Source: Pediococcus cellicola
GTDB taxonomy: Bacteria; Bacillota; Bacilli; Lactobacillales; Lactobacillaceae
Length of the DNA stretch: 63,048 bases
Assembly: GCF_001438655.1 (NCBI RefSeq)
Contig: NZ_JQBR01000012.1
Span: 1-63,048 of the forward strand
Direction of reading: 5' to 3'
Shown here piece after piece: positions 1 to 9,197 of the stretch. Each line of letters starts with the position of its first letter. Within the stretch, counting starts at the first letter, position 1. The notes below the pieces were generated by a model. That model did not search any database. It was not told the origin of the DNA and saw only the letters and a program-made list of their open reading frames with translations. The position numbers and the translations under genes were made by a program.

Positions 1-107
1 TATGTTTGTATCAAATTATAACTTCAGTTCCAAATAGGTATTTGTTCGCAACTCTTATTTATTTTATATCAATGACACATTTAAATTCGTCGCATTCTTT
101 TAAAAGA

Positions 108-713
108 TTATTTAGTCCACCACTCGTCAAAAACCGTTAATAGTTTTTGACTTGCGCGCCCACGATGACTAATCGCATTTTTTTCACTAGCAGACATTTC
201 AGCTAATGTTTTTTGTTTTTCAGGTACCCAAAATAACGGATCGTAACCAAATCCGTTATTGCCTCTAGGAACTGGTAAAATTTGGCCATTCAATTCACCA
301 TCAACCACTAACTTATCACCGTTTGGCCTCATCAAAACTAACGTTGTATGGAAAGTAGCCGTTCTTTTTTCTAAAGGTACTCCCGCCAACTCACTTAATA
401 ATTTTGCATTATTAGCAGCATCATCGTGATCGCCGGCATAACGAGCTGAAAAGATTCCTGGTCGACCATTTAATGCATCAACTTCTAGTCCTGAGTCATC
501 TGCCAAAACTGGTAAATTTGTTTTTGTAGCGACGGCTTTAGCCTTTAGAGTGGCATTTTCTTCAAAAGTTAGCCCATTTTCAACGATTTTGCCAATTTCT
601 GGATAATCCTTTAAAGACGTCACCACAAGTTTTTTAGGACCAAACAAATTTTGGAATTCTCGTAATTTTCCTTCATTTTTAGTGGCAACGATAATTTGAT
701 TGTTTACTGTCAT
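108..713 (-). CDS. rdgB: XTP/dITP pyrophosphatase (RdgB/HAM1 family)
   Basis: This 201-residue protein should hydrolyse non-canonical purine triphosphates (XTP, dITP) to monophosphates and so keep deaminated purines out of DNA and RNA. The N-terminal TKNEGK substrate loop, the ENA/KA helix and the ADDSGLEVDALNGRPG block (about residues 71-86) followed by SARYAG are the family signature, and the length is normal. Its ATG overlaps the TAA of murI by one base, so the two are translationally coupled. The murI-rdgB pair is common in Firmicutes. The 107 bases downstream to the window edge are AT-rich and hold no gene or clear hairpin that I can see. Confidence 0.96.
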   Translation of the reverse strand: MTVNNQIIVATKNEGKLREFQNLFGPKKLVVTSLKDYPEIGKIVENGLTFEENATLKAKAVATKTNLPVLADDSGLEVDALNGRPGIFSARYAGDHDDAANNAKLLSELAGVPLEKRTATFHTTLVLMRPNGDKLVVDGELNGQILPVPRGNNGFGYDPLFWVPEKQKTLAEMSASEKNAISHRGRASQKLLTVFDEWWTK

Positions 714-1534
714 TAGTTGACCTCCAAATGCAATTGATCAATTCTAGCTTTTTGAGCAGCCACCTTAATTTGTAGCCACTGACTGGCAATTTGATTGAAA
801 CTTTTTGGCGCAGCCGTTGTATAGTATGCATCCTTTGATTTCTCGCCGTTCGAATTTTTTGCAATATCAAAATAATCTAAAAGTGCAGATACCGTCCCAA
901 TCGTTTCGGCCCCAGAATCGATCAATTTAACTTGGCTTCCCATAACATCTTGAATAATTGGGCGCAATAGCGGGTAATGCGTGCATCCCAAGACTAAAGT
1001 GTCAACATCCTTATTTTCGAAATATCGAAGCGTCTCAGCAACCACCTTTTTGGCCACTGGTGAATCATATTCGTTACTCTCAACTAAAGGTACAAACTTA
1101 GGACAGGCCAAACTATAAACTTGGACAGAACTGTCTTTGGAAAGAATAGCCGTTTCATAAGCCTTACTTTTAATAGTTCCCTCTGTACCGATAACCCCAA
1201 TTCGGCGATTACGGGTCACTTTCAATGCCGCACGACTGCCAGGTGAAATGACGCCAATGACAGGAATCGGCAGTTTTTCTTTCAAATCCTCCAGTGCTGC
1301 AGCTGTGGCAGTATTACAAGCAATAACTAACATTTTAATGTCCTTTTTCATTAAAAAAGTCGCCATTTGCTCAGAAAACTTCCGTACTTCTGTACTAGAT
1401 CGCGGCCCATATGGTAGCCTTGCCTGATCTCCAATAAAATAGATAGATTCTAATGGTAGCTGACGTAAGGCCTCGCGAACCACAGTTAATCCACCAACAC
1501 CCGAATCCATAAATCCAATTGCCCGATTATCCAT
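713..1534 (-). CDS. murI: Glutamate racemase
   Basis: MurI converts L-glutamate to D-glutamate for the peptidoglycan stem peptide, in the cytoplasm. The 273-residue protein has the N-terminal DSGVGGLTV motif with the catalytic-site Asp, the first catalytic Cys in ACNTA (about residue 74) and the second in GCTHYPLL (about residue 184). Length and motifs are standard. It overlaps rdgB by one base downstream. The dlt operon ends about 110 bases upstream behind its own terminator, so murI-rdgB probably has a separate promoter in that gap, although I do not see a consensus one. Confidence 0.97.
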   Translation of the reverse strand: MDNRAIGFMDSGVGGLTVVREALRQLPLESIYFIGDQARLPYGPRSSTEVRKFSEQMATFLMKKDIKMLVIACNTATAAALEDLKEKLPIPVIGVISPGSRAALKVTRNRRIGVIGTEGTIKSKAYETAILSKDSSVQVYSLACPKFVPLVESNEYDSPVAKKVVAETLRYFENKDVDTLVLGCTHYPLLRPIIQDVMGSQVKLIDSGAETIGTVSALLDYFDIAKNSNGEKSKDAYYTTAAPKSFNQIASQWLQIKVAAQKARIDQLHLEVN

Positions 1535-1609
1535 TTTTTCATCCTCTTCATGTAATCTGAAACTACATTATCTCTTTTTCAAATGTGAAAAGCAAGTCAA
1601 CCGCAAAAA

Positions 1610-1638
1610 AAGTAAAACAGCTAATTGCTGTTTTACTT
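1610..1638 (-). terminator. Terminator of the dlt operon
   Basis: Near-perfect hairpin with arms AAGTAAAACAG and CTGTTTTACTT, followed on the minus strand by a run of Ts (1605-1611). It lies a few bases after the dltD stop, so it ends dltXABCD transcription ahead of murI. Confidence 0.85.
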
Positions 1639-1644
1639 TAAGTT

Positions 1645-2901
1645 TTACTTATTAACGTGTACTTGATCTTGCCAACTCTTTGTGTAGAACTGGTTTTTAA
1701 TATGATAAGTTGGCGTGCTTTGCTTAGTTGTTAAAAACGGATCTAGTTTTTGATCTACTGCTAACCAACCTCGCCACCCCAAATGAATCGTATCCTGCAT
1801 AAAATAGGGCACATTACCTTTGTCACTTAAATCACATATGTTTGTAAAACCTTGTGATTGTAACTGATAGCGGATTTTTTGATCAAACTGCCGCATCATC
1901 TTAGGGGAGAGTCCCGTGTAATCACTCCATTTTTGATTTACCGGTGGAATAACAAACATCACATTAGTGTGAGTCCGTGCGAATTGATTCAAAACGAGTT
2001 CAAAATCGCTGAATTCAGGTGATTGCACATAACTCCAATTTTTCTCGAAATTTTTAAATCGTTTTTCTTTTTTTTGCAATCGTTTTTGGTAGAAACGATT
2101 GTCAATTTCAAAACGATTATTAGAAGTCTGCTTTTTCCCCTGCTTAATGGCCAACTGATCCAAATGACTCAATTGGTATTTTTGGGGCAATTCACTTTCT
2201 GCCTGAGCAATCTTTCTCTGATTATTTTTCATCTTCAAACTTGAAAAAAGCTGATCCTCGTGTTGTAAAAGTCGCTGTTTAAAAGTAAGTGTATTCCTTT
2301 GATGAGATGTAATTGATTGCCCATTAGCAACGCGTTTTAAAGCCAACTTAATGGTGTGATTAGCGTTTCCCGCTGGCATTTCAAGCAACCGCTGCGCTGC
2401 ATATCGATCCTGTTTTGTATGCCCATTTCGGTTTAATAACCACGTAGTCGCTTGCAGTGGTGAATAATAAAAGCTAAAAGCATCCTTCCGGGTCCCTTTT
2501 TTCACAAACCACTGAGGTGAAATGACAAAAACTGCCTTACGATTTTCTAATTGTTTTGTAATTAACTGCATTTGAAAATAATGAGTTAAAGATTGAGTTC
2601 CCGGATTTCCCATCAGAAACGGTGTATACTTGCGTTGATATTTTGCGGCTAACACAGATGGATGGGCGAAGTCAAACCGAGAAAACTCAGAGGAACCAAA
2701 AAAGGGCACAAAGTTTTGATGGTTTAATGCTGCTTCTTTGATGACCTGCCCCTTCAACACATTTGGTGACAAAGCTGTGGCAGCCTTTCTTTCGGTTTTA
2801 GCCGTAATATGGCTCAACTTGAATGGGGAAAATAAAAGTACCACCAAAAGAATTGCTGCAAACAGAATTGGTCCAAAAATTTGAAAAAGTTTTTTTGCCA
2901 C
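1645..2901 (-). CDS. dltD: D-alanyl transfer protein DltD
   Basis: DltD is the membrane-anchored extracellular protein that completes D-alanine transfer to teichoic acids. The 418-residue protein has one N-terminal membrane segment (about residues 7-25), then an SGNH-like extracellular domain. The catalytic serine is in FFGSSEFSRFD (about residues 67-77), and the C-terminal Asp/His pair is in DTIHLGWRGW (about residues 370-379). It starts with GTG, sharing one base with the dltC stop (TAGTG), so it is translationally coupled. It is the last gene of the operon and is followed by a strong terminator. Confidence 0.95.
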   Translation of the reverse strand: MAKKLFQIFGPILFAAILLVVLLFSPFKLSHITAKTERKAATALSPNVLKGQVIKEAALNHQNFVPFFGSSEFSRFDFAHPSVLAAKYQRKYTPFLMGNPGTQSLTHYFQMQLITKQLENRKAVFVISPQWFVKKGTRKDAFSFYYSPLQATTWLLNRNGHTKQDRYAAQRLLEMPAGNANHTIKLALKRVANGQSITSHQRNTLTFKQRLLQHEDQLFSSLKMKNNQRKIAQAESELPQKYQLSHLDQLAIKQGKKQTSNNRFEIDNRFYQKRLQKKEKRFKNFEKNWSYVQSPEFSDFELVLNQFARTHTNVMFVIPPVNQKWSDYTGLSPKMMRQFDQKIRYQLQSQGFTNICDLSDKGNVPYFMQDTIHLGWRGWLAVDQKLDPFLTTKQSTPTYHIKNQFYTKSWQDQVHVNK

Positions 2902-3137
2902 TAGTTCTGCATAGCCTCAACACGCGCAATGATCTTGTTTGGCGTATCCCATTCACTACGCTCAAATTCAGAAACCGGAACATCAACGCCCAATTCGCTT
3001 TGTAGTTGGAGTAATAGCTGAACGGTACCCATCGAATCTAATAAACCTGAGTCAAATAAATTACCGTCCAAGTCACCGCTCACGTCTGTACCCGTTAAAT
3101 CATTTAATACATTTAAAACTGTTGTCTTCGTATCCAT
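2901..3137 (-). CDS. dltC: D-alanyl carrier protein DltC
   Basis: A 78-residue acyl-carrier-type protein that receives D-alanine from DltA on a 4'-phosphopantetheine arm and presents it to DltB. The attachment serine lies in [10 protein letters not shown] (about Ser35), the standard DSM context. The protein is acidic, as expected. It lies between dltB and dltD and overlaps the latter by one base. Confidence 0.96.
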   Translation of the reverse strand: MDTKTTVLNVLNDLTGTDVSGDLDGNLFDSGLLDSMGTVQLLLQLQSELGVDVPVSEFERSEWDTPNKIIARVEAMQN

Positions 3138-3164
3138 TATCTATTCTTCCCTTCAAAAATTAAC

Positions 3165-4364
3165 TTACTTCGCTAATAACATCGTATTTAAAAAACCTGA
3201 AAATAGTAGAAATGTAAAACAAACAAAATTGAACGTCACGAAAACCGCGAAAATTTCCGTAAATTTGTTGTGTGGAATCTGTTTTTGGTGCTTTTTCTTA
3301 TACCTCAACCACCAATCATTGACCACTAACGCAATACCATGCAAAATGCCGTAAGTAACATAGTACCAAGTCACACCGTGCCAGAATCCCATAATTGTCA
3401 TGTTAATAATATAGGTAATATTGGCCGTCGTCTTTGGACTTTTAAAAACTTTATGTTTCATAAAAAAGAAAACTAAACGCATATAAATGTAATCCCTAAA
3501 CCAAAAGGATAAGGTCATATGCCAGCGATTCCAGAATTCTTTAATGTTGTGTGATTTAAACGGCGCATTGAAATTGATTGGTGTTTCAATGCCCATAAAA
3601 TAACTGGTTCCAACGGCAAACAAACTGTAACCAGCAAAATCAAAGAACAAATACATGCTATAAACATACATCACACCCACCAACGACCAAGAAAGACCGT
3701 GTGCGCTTAAAGCTTGCTGTTGTAACTTTGGTAATAAGAGCGTCCCAAACAAGTAAGCGAGCATATATTTATACACAAATCCCATAAAAATATTGTGTAC
3801 GCCCTTTTGTAAGAGTTGCAAATATTTATCCGTATCTGGAACATGATCGTAATCCTTTTTAAACCGCCGATATCGATCAATTGGTCCCGACGAAATCGTT
3901 GGAAAGAAAACCAAAAATTGCAAGAAGAACCACGGATTAAACGCCTTGAGGACACCGTCGCGCGATTCCATAATTGTTTGAACCGCCTTAAAAGTCAAAT
4001 AACTGATTCCCAAAAAGCCAATAAGTGATTGCTGTCCATTTTGAATAGCCGGCGTAAGTTTAACAATAACCAGCGGTATAATTGCTAGGATAACCGCACC
4101 AACAAAAATACTAGTTTGATTCTTATGCTTACGATAGCTCGTATAGAGCCATACGAGAACGACCTCATAAATCAAGTAAGCAATTAGCGCATATCCCTGA
4201 GTTAACTTGGGGCCGCCGAAAGTGAGAACTAAAAAGAATATGGAAATAATTGTTTCATACCAGTGAAACCTTTTTTTGCATAGTAATCCGATTACAATAG
4301 GAAGCAGCGCAATAGCTAAAATACCAAAGTAAGTGGGATTCTCATAAGGTGTAAATGAAAGCAT
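3165..4364 (-). CDS. dltB: D-alanyl-lipoteichoic acid biosynthesis protein DltB (MBOAT)
   Basis: DltB is the polytopic O-acyltransferase that moves D-alanine from DltC across the membrane. The 399-residue protein is strongly hydrophobic with about eleven predicted membrane stretches. It carries the MBOAT blocks: an FKSHNIKEFWNRWHMTLSFW region (about residues 271-290) and the catalytic histidine in MGFWHGVTWYY (His about 331). The ATG overlaps the dltA TGA stop (ATGA), indicating coupling. Confidence 0.96.
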   Translation of the reverse strand: MLSFTPYENPTYFGILAIALLPIVIGLLCKKRFHWYETIISIFFLVLTFGGPKLTQGYALIAYLIYEVVLVWLYTSYRKHKNQTSIFVGAVILAIIPLVIVKLTPAIQNGQQSLIGFLGISYLTFKAVQTIMESRDGVLKAFNPWFFLQFLVFFPTISSGPIDRYRRFKKDYDHVPDTDKYLQLLQKGVHNIFMGFVYKYMLAYLFGTLLLPKLQQQALSAHGLSWSLVGVMYVYSMYLFFDFAGYSLFAVGTSYFMGIETPINFNAPFKSHNIKEFWNRWHMTLSFWFRDYIYMRLVFFFMKHKVFKSPKTTANITYIINMTIMGFWHGVTWYYVTYGILHGIALVVNDWWLRYKKKHQKQIPHNKFTEIFAVFVTFNFVCFTFLLFSGFLNTMLLAK

Positions 4365-5887
4365 CAGGAATTAACCTCACTCATTATGGATTTGATATCG
4401 ATTTTACCATTGGCAGTCAAGGGCAAATTATCTTTAAAAACAAACCGATTTGGAATCATATATGGCATCATCATCTTCTGAAGATCTTTTTTAATGGCCA
4501 ATACCAATTCCATATCTGTCTTAAAAACATTCTCCTTTGCAATTACGTAAGCCACCAGCTGGGCCACTTTATGATCACGGTCATATTTTGGTACTGCTAC
4601 CGCTTGTTTAATTAACGTTTGCATGTTCAAGTAATGGTTGACTTCCTCAAGTTCAATACGGTAACCATGAAGTTTGATTTGAAAATCAAGCCTCCCTCGA
4701 TAAAATAGCATCCCATTAACATCCTTTTTTCCTAAATCGCCGGAATGATAACTTAGCTTTCCTTTGATTTGTTGAAAGGCATGTGCCGTTTTCTGCGGAT
4801 TATTTAAATAACCTTTTGAAACGCCAGGTCCAGAAATCACAATTTCACCTTCTTGATCTGTCGGTAAAATATTTCCTTGACTGTCCACAATGTCTATCGT
4901 GGTATCCGCCTTACTTTTTCCAATGGGTAGCCGGTCATACTTTTGGAGTACTTCTGAAGTTATTTCAAGTGCACTCACAGCCACTGTTGTTTCTGTGGGA
5001 CCATAGGTATTATAGATATGTGCTTTAGGAAACCGTTGCTTTAGCAAACTTGCTGTTTGGTGCGTTAATTCTTCACCGCAGAAAAGAAAATGTGACAAGT
5101 CAGGCAAATGCTTGGCATCAAACGTTGGTTGTAACAAGCAAATATCCATAAAAGATGGCGTTGAAACCCATTCATTTAGCGCCATTTTAGGTAAGTAAGC
5201 AAATAACTGTTTGAAATCATCAGTCACTTGCTTAGGCAGAACTCGTAACGTCCCCCCACTTACCAAAGTTGGATAAAGACTCATGACCGATAAATCAAAT
5301 GAATAAGGCGCCTGTGCTAGACAAACTGGTGAAGTTGGCAAACCAAAATCCGTTAGCATCCAATTCACAAAACTCGTTAAATTTTGATGACTTATTTGAA
5401 CACCTTTTGGCTTTCCGGTTGTACCAGAAGTAAAAATAATATAGAAATCTTGCTCATTTTTCACTTTCTGATGCCACTCAGCTTGAATTGACGACTCAAA
5501 AACTTGCGTTAAGTCTTGGGTTGTCACCACAGGTATTTGCGAAATGGTAATCGGTAGTGGTTCAACTGCAATACATGCCGCTGGTTTGGCAATTTCTTGA
5601 ATCATTGTGAGCCGTTCATTGGGCGAATGCTTATCAATTGGAATATAAGCATGCCCACTTTTAACCACGCCTATGAAAGTCGCGATCATCTCAAAATTTT
5701 GTTCTCCGTAAACCATGATTGGTGCTTGTGGATCCAAGTCCATTTTTGCGATATGACAGGCGAGTGCATCAGAATACTTTTTTAGATCCTGATATGTATG
5801 GGTCTGACCCAAATAGTCATAGGCAATTTGTTGTGGCTTTCGTACGGCCTCTTCATCAATTGCTTGAATCACGTTGGTAATTTTCAT
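4364..5887 (-). CDS. dltA: D-alanine--D-alanyl carrier protein ligase DltA
   Basis: DltA activates D-alanine with ATP and loads it onto DltC. The 507-residue length is normal for this ANL-family adenylating enzyme. Visible motifs are the P-loop FTSGTTGKPKG (about residues 150-160), the YNTYGPTETTVAV block (about 293-305), the hinge region after YRGRLDFQIKLHG, and the catalytic lysine near the C terminus in LPLTANGKIDI. The start has a G-rich Shine-Dalgarno sequence (GGGGGGAAT). It follows dltX by only about 28 bases. Confidence 0.97.
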   Translation of the reverse strand: MKITNVIQAIDEEAVRKPQQIAYDYLGQTHTYQDLKKYSDALACHIAKMDLDPQAPIMVYGEQNFEMIATFIGVVKSGHAYIPIDKHSPNERLTMIQEIAKPAACIAVEPLPITISQIPVVTTQDLTQVFESSIQAEWHQKVKNEQDFYIIFTSGTTGKPKGVQISHQNLTSFVNWMLTDFGLPTSPVCLAQAPYSFDLSVMSLYPTLVSGGTLRVLPKQVTDDFKQLFAYLPKMALNEWVSTPSFMDICLLQPTFDAKHLPDLSHFLFCGEELTHQTASLLKQRFPKAHIYNTYGPTETTVAVSALEITSEVLQKYDRLPIGKSKADTTIDIVDSQGNILPTDQEGEIVISGPGVSKGYLNNPQKTAHAFQQIKGKLSYHSGDLGKKDVNGMLFYRGRLDFQIKLHGYRIELEEVNHYLNMQTLIKQAVAVPKYDRDHKVAQLVAYVIAKENVFKTDMELVLAIKKDLQKMMMPYMIPNRFVFKDNLPLTANGKIDIKSIMSEVNS

Positions 5888-5915
5888 AGTTATTCCCCCC
5901 GAATCACTGTTTCAA

Positions 5916-6065
5916 TTAAAATTCATTATAAATAAAGGTGCCACCTTCAATACCGCTATAGCCATACAAATAAATGAGAACCAAGAAAACGGCAAAATAA
6001 AAAAACATTCTGCTGAGAAATTTTATCCATTCCTTTTGCCATAATGTCTTTAAATACTTTTTCAT
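5916..6065 (-). CDS. dltX: DltX, small membrane protein of the D-alanylation system
   Basis: A 49-codon ORF at the head of the dlt operon, easily missed because of its size. It starts MKKYLKTLWQ, has one central hydrophobic segment (about residues 20-36) and ends in the FIYNEF tail. DltX proteins of about 50 residues end in such a conserved motif, which is known to be needed for the D-alanyl relay between DltC, DltB and DltD. The Shine-Dalgarno AAGGGGGG lies just upstream of the ATG. Gene order dltX-A-B-C-D is complete. Confidence 0.9.
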   Translation of the reverse strand: MKKYLKTLWQKEWIKFLSRMFFYFAVFLVLIYLYGYSGIEGGTFIYNEF

Positions 6066-6097
6066 ACTTTCCCCCCTTAGAACGAATCTGTACTTTC

Positions 6098-6125
6098 ACA
6101 GTATCTCACGAAATTGAGACCCTGT
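6098..6125. promoter_or_regulatory. Imperfect 28-bp inverted repeat in the dlt leader
   Basis: Arms ACAGTATCTCA and TGAGACCCTGT surround CGAAAT, between the predicted dlt promoter and dltX. It could be an operator or an RNA hairpin. dlt operons of Gram-positive bacteria are often controlled by cell-envelope two-component systems, but I cannot match this repeat to a known regulator. Confidence 0.45.
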
Positions 6126-6135
6126 AAATGTTTCA

Positions 6136-6164
6136 AGTATAAACACTTAATCTATCTGCAACAA
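6136..6164 (-). promoter_or_regulatory. Predicted sigma-A promoter of dltXABCD
   Basis: On the minus strand, TTGTTG (6159-6164), a 17-bp spacer, then TATACT (6136-6141). It sits about 70 bases upstream of the dltX start, and no better candidate is seen in this gap. An imperfect inverted repeat lies between it and dltX. Confidence 0.65.
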
Positions 6165-6207
6165 TCTATTAACCTAACTGTTAACTAATTCTTTACCTTC
6201 CTTAAGG

Positions 6208-6298
6208 CAAAAAAAAAAGAGACCGGGAAAAAACTCCCAGTCTCTTTCTGCCTCTGAACTTTAATAGTCAAAACCTTTTTCACTCGCTGACTTTAAGG
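6208..6298 (-). repeat. Interspersed non-coding element, short copy (after trxA)
   Basis: On the minus strand the block after the trxA stop contains GAGTGAAAAAGG, then TATTAAAG, GAGGCAGAAAGAGACTGG and a terminator hairpin with a T run. The same ordered words occur at 58656-58850 downstream of ddl, where about 100 extra bases, including another inverted repeat, lie in the middle. This suggests a mobile or repeatedly copied non-coding element with a long and a short form. Confidence 0.55.
6218..6245 (-). terminator. Terminator downstream of trxA
   Basis: Hairpin AGAGACCGGGA / TCCCAGTCTCT followed on the minus strand by a run of at least nine Ts. It is the end of a conserved non-coding block that reappears downstream of ddl (see the repeat entries). 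Confidence 0.85.
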
Positions 6299-6610
6299 TT
6301 AAGCGTACTGTGCTAACACCTTTTGAATTTGCTCTTTTGAATGATAACCAACTAAGGTATCCACAACTGCACCATCTTTTTTGACCATAAGCGTTGGAAT
6401 ACTCATAATACCAAAATTCTGTGCGGTTTTAGGATTTGCATCCACATCCATCTTAGTGAACTTAACTTGGTCACTCATCTCATCATCAAGCTGTTCGACA
6501 ACTGGTGATTGCATACGACAAGGACCACACCAAGTAGCCCAAAAATCTGTTAATGTAACGCCTTGGCTAGTTTTTTCATTAAAATTATCATCTGTAACTG
6601 CTTCTACCAT
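6299..6610 (-). CDS. trxA: Thioredoxin
   Basis: A 103-residue thioredoxin with the redox-active WCGPCR pair (about residues 29-34) and the cis-proline region SIPTLMV. It reduces protein disulfides in the cytoplasm using electrons from thioredoxin reductase, which is not in this window. An upstream in-frame ATG exists at 6643. I prefer MVEAVTDDNF because a GAGGG Shine-Dalgarno sits just before it and family members start there. It follows mutS2 by about 85 bases, as in many lactobacilli. Confidence 0.96.
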   Translation of the reverse strand: MVEAVTDDNFNEKTSQGVTLTDFWATWCGPCRMQSPVVEQLDDEMSDQVKFTKMDVDANPKTAQNFGIMSIPTLMVKKDGAVVDTLVGYHSKEQIQKVLAQYA

Positions 6611-6695
6611 CTTAATTATCCCTCTTTCTTTTTTCCTATTCACAGTCTATCAAACTTTGTTTAAAACACCAAAAATTTTGCTTACGAAAAATTAG

Positions 6696-9053
6696 TTACT
6701 TAAAATAAACGACCGTTGCCCCATTGCCACCAGCATTAGGGGCCGCGTATTCAAAATGCTTCACTTGGCGATTACCTTGAAGATATTGGGTAATTCCCTT
6801 TCGCAAAGCACCAGTTCCTTTGCCATGAATAATTGTCACCATTGGATAGCCAGCTAATAATGCCGAATCAATGTAGCGGTCTACCTCTGTCATGGCTTGT
6901 TCGTATCGTTTTCCTCTTAAATCAAGTGTGGTCTTAACCGCTGAACTTGTTTTTCGTATGGTAGTTCTCGGTCCGGTTTTTTGCTCCTTTTCCGGGGCAA
7001 GCTTTTCAAGTTCATCCACTGAAACTTTCATCTTGAGAATTCCTAACTGAACTTCCCAATGCTGCTTGTCAAACTGTCGTAACAAGGTGCCTCGTTGACC
7101 ATAACTCGTCACCAAGACATCATCATTAACTTTAAGTGCCTGCTTTGCTTTAGCTCGCCGTAAAACTCGATTTTTCTTTAAACTTGGTGCCTGATGCAAC
7201 GCATTTAGCTGACTCTTTGAATCAATCAACTGGTTTTCCTTGATGCTTGCTCCACCTTGCATTTCCATCTTTCGTAATTTCTTGATGATGTCATTAGCTT
7301 TTTTGTCAGCATCATCAACCAAATCATTCGCTTGTTGCTTTGCCTTTTCTAAATACTGATCTTTGGAATTGACCAACTTCTGATATTCATTTCTAAGGTC
7401 TCGATGTAATTTTTCAGCTTCATCAACTTCAACTTTCAATTTTGCAGCACGGTCATCGGCTTCTTTTTGACGAGCAGAAAGATCCTGAATCATCGCACTC
7501 AAATCTTGACTATCCTGATCCATCAAGGCTCGTGCTTGCATCACAATTGCCGGCTCCACACCTAAACGAGTGGCAATATCAAACGCATTACTACTTCCAG
7601 GAATTCCAACCAGTAACTTATAAGTTGGCTTTAACGACTGGGTGTCAAACTCCATACTGGCATTCATAGTTTCTGGTCGATTATAGCCGTATGCCTTCAA
7701 TTCTGGATAATGGGTCGTAGCTAATACATAACTTCCCTTGCTGCCCACTTTATCTAAAATAGCAATGGCTAAAGCCGCACCTTCTTTAGGATCTGTGCCT
7801 CCACCTAATTCATCAAATAGTACTAGGCTACGATCGTCAATTTTGGCCAAGATTTTAACAATGTTATCCATATGCGAAGAAAAAGTACTCAAATTTTGTT
7901 CGATAGATTGTTCATCACCGATATCTGCAAAAATTTCGTTAAAAATTCCCATTTGGCTATTCTCGGCCACGGGAATGAAAAGACCCGATTGTGCCATTAA
8001 TTGCAATAACCCAAAAGTCTTTAAAGTAATAGTCTTCCCACCAGTATTGGGTCCAGTAATAATAAGTGCCTTATAGTCTTCACCTAAATCAATATCATTG
8101 GGCACAACTTTCTTCGGGTCAATCAGAGGATGCCTTGCACGCCGAAAGTGCACGTGATTTTCTTTAGAAATAGTTGGCTGCGTAGCCTTAATCTCACCTG
8201 CATAACGTGCTTTCGCATTGATAAAATCAAGATGTCCCAGTATATTAGCATTATTTAGGAGTTCTTCGCGGTAAGGCGCAAGTAGGTTAGAGAGTTCTTC
8301 TAAAATTCTTTCTTCTTCATTTTTTTCTTCAATCTGATTTTGTCGTAACCGATTATTGAGCTCCATCACTGCTTGGGGCTCCACATACAACGTTTGCCCC
8401 GAAGCACTTTGATCATGGACCACACCTCCAAAGTGACTTCGATATTGTGCCATGACTGGAATGACATACCGACCATCTCGCATCGTAATGATGGCATCGC
8501 TTAAATACTTAGCATCTTTACCACGTGTATAGCCATCCATTTTGCCCCGAATTTCTGATTCAGTCGACGTAATTCGATTTCGAATGCCAAATAATTTATC
8601 AGAAGCCTCGTTTGTAATGTGTCCATCCCCTTCGATAGACTTTATGAGTCGTCTTGAAATTTCCGGCAGAGATTGTAATTTACCAACTGTATCATACAAC
8701 GTATGAAAGGTAATTTTTTCATCTTGTAGTTTTCGGAAAAAGCCGAGAATGTCTTGTGTGGTTCGTAAAACTTTGGTAATTTGTGATAATTCTAGTCCGC
8801 TCAATGTCGCCCCAATTTCAAGACGTTTCATTTGAGGTGCAATGTTATCCAGTTTGGCAATCGGAATACCACCTTTTAACCGGTAAACATCAGCTCCATC
8901 TAACGTCTCTGTCAAAGCTAGTTGAATAGCTTCATAATCCGTTAGAGGACCCAATCGATTGAGTTCTTGGCGACCAGTTTGGGATGCCAAGTAAGGCATC
9001 AACTTTGCTTTTACTTTTTCGTACTCTAATGTTTCAAAAATCTTTTTATTCAT
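6696..9053 (-). CDS. mutS2: Endonuclease MutS2 / ribosome-rescue factor with Smr domain
   Basis: A 785-residue MutS2. It has an ATPase core with Walker A GPNTGGKT (about residues 334-341) and Walker B LVLFDELGGGTDP, a long Lys/Glu-rich coiled coil (about 520-620), a KOW-like region and a C-terminal Smr domain with LDLRGKR and HGKGTG motifs. Family members suppress homologous recombination, and in B. subtilis MutS2 splits collided ribosomes. It lacks the mismatch-recognition domain of MutS. It is followed by trxA. Confidence 0.95.
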   Translation of the reverse strand: MNKKIFETLEYEKVKAKLMPYLASQTGRQELNRLGPLTDYEAIQLALTETLDGADVYRLKGGIPIAKLDNIAPQMKRLEIGATLSGLELSQITKVLRTTQDILGFFRKLQDEKITFHTLYDTVGKLQSLPEISRRLIKSIEGDGHITNEASDKLFGIRNRITSTESEIRGKMDGYTRGKDAKYLSDAIITMRDGRYVIPVMAQYRSHFGGVVHDQSASGQTLYVEPQAVMELNNRLRQNQIEEKNEEERILEELSNLLAPYREELLNNANILGHLDFINAKARYAGEIKATQPTISKENHVHFRRARHPLIDPKKVVPNDIDLGEDYKALIITGPNTGGKTITLKTFGLLQLMAQSGLFIPVAENSQMGIFNEIFADIGDEQSIEQNLSTFSSHMDNIVKILAKIDDRSLVLFDELGGGTDPKEGAALAIAILDKVGSKGSYVLATTHYPELKAYGYNRPETMNASMEFDTQSLKPTYKLLVGIPGSSNAFDIATRLGVEPAIVMQARALMDQDSQDLSAMIQDLSARQKEADDRAAKLKVEVDEAEKLHRDLRNEYQKLVNSKDQYLEKAKQQANDLVDDADKKANDIIKKLRKMEMQGGASIKENQLIDSKSQLNALHQAPSLKKNRVLRRAKAKQALKVNDDVLVTSYGQRGTLLRQFDKQHWEVQLGILKMKVSVDELEKLAPEKEQKTGPRTTIRKTSSAVKTTLDLRGKRYEQAMTEVDRYIDSALLAGYPMVTIIHGKGTGALRKGITQYLQGNRQVKHFEYAAPNAGGNGATVVYFK

Positions 9054-9136
9054 TTTTCTAATCCTTTTATTGTTTAATCATATTTTAGCGCTTTTACCTT
9101 CGATTGAATATTGACAAGCTTTAATTCAAGCAAAAA

Positions 9137-9178
9137 ACGACCAGATTTGAATAAAAAACTTCACTCAAATCTGATCGT
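9137..9178 (-). terminator. Terminator after yrzB
   Basis: Inverted repeat ACGACCAGATTTGA / TCAAATCTGATCGT with a 14-base loop, and a T run on the minus strand. It closes the ireB-ruvX-yrzB operon before mutS2. Confidence 0.85.
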
Positions 9179-9197
9179 CTTTAACTTTAAATGGAAC

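Noticed and set aside
7738-8076. Plus-strand open frame opposite mutS2
   Set aside because: It is antisense to the ATPase core of MutS2 and has no supporting signals.
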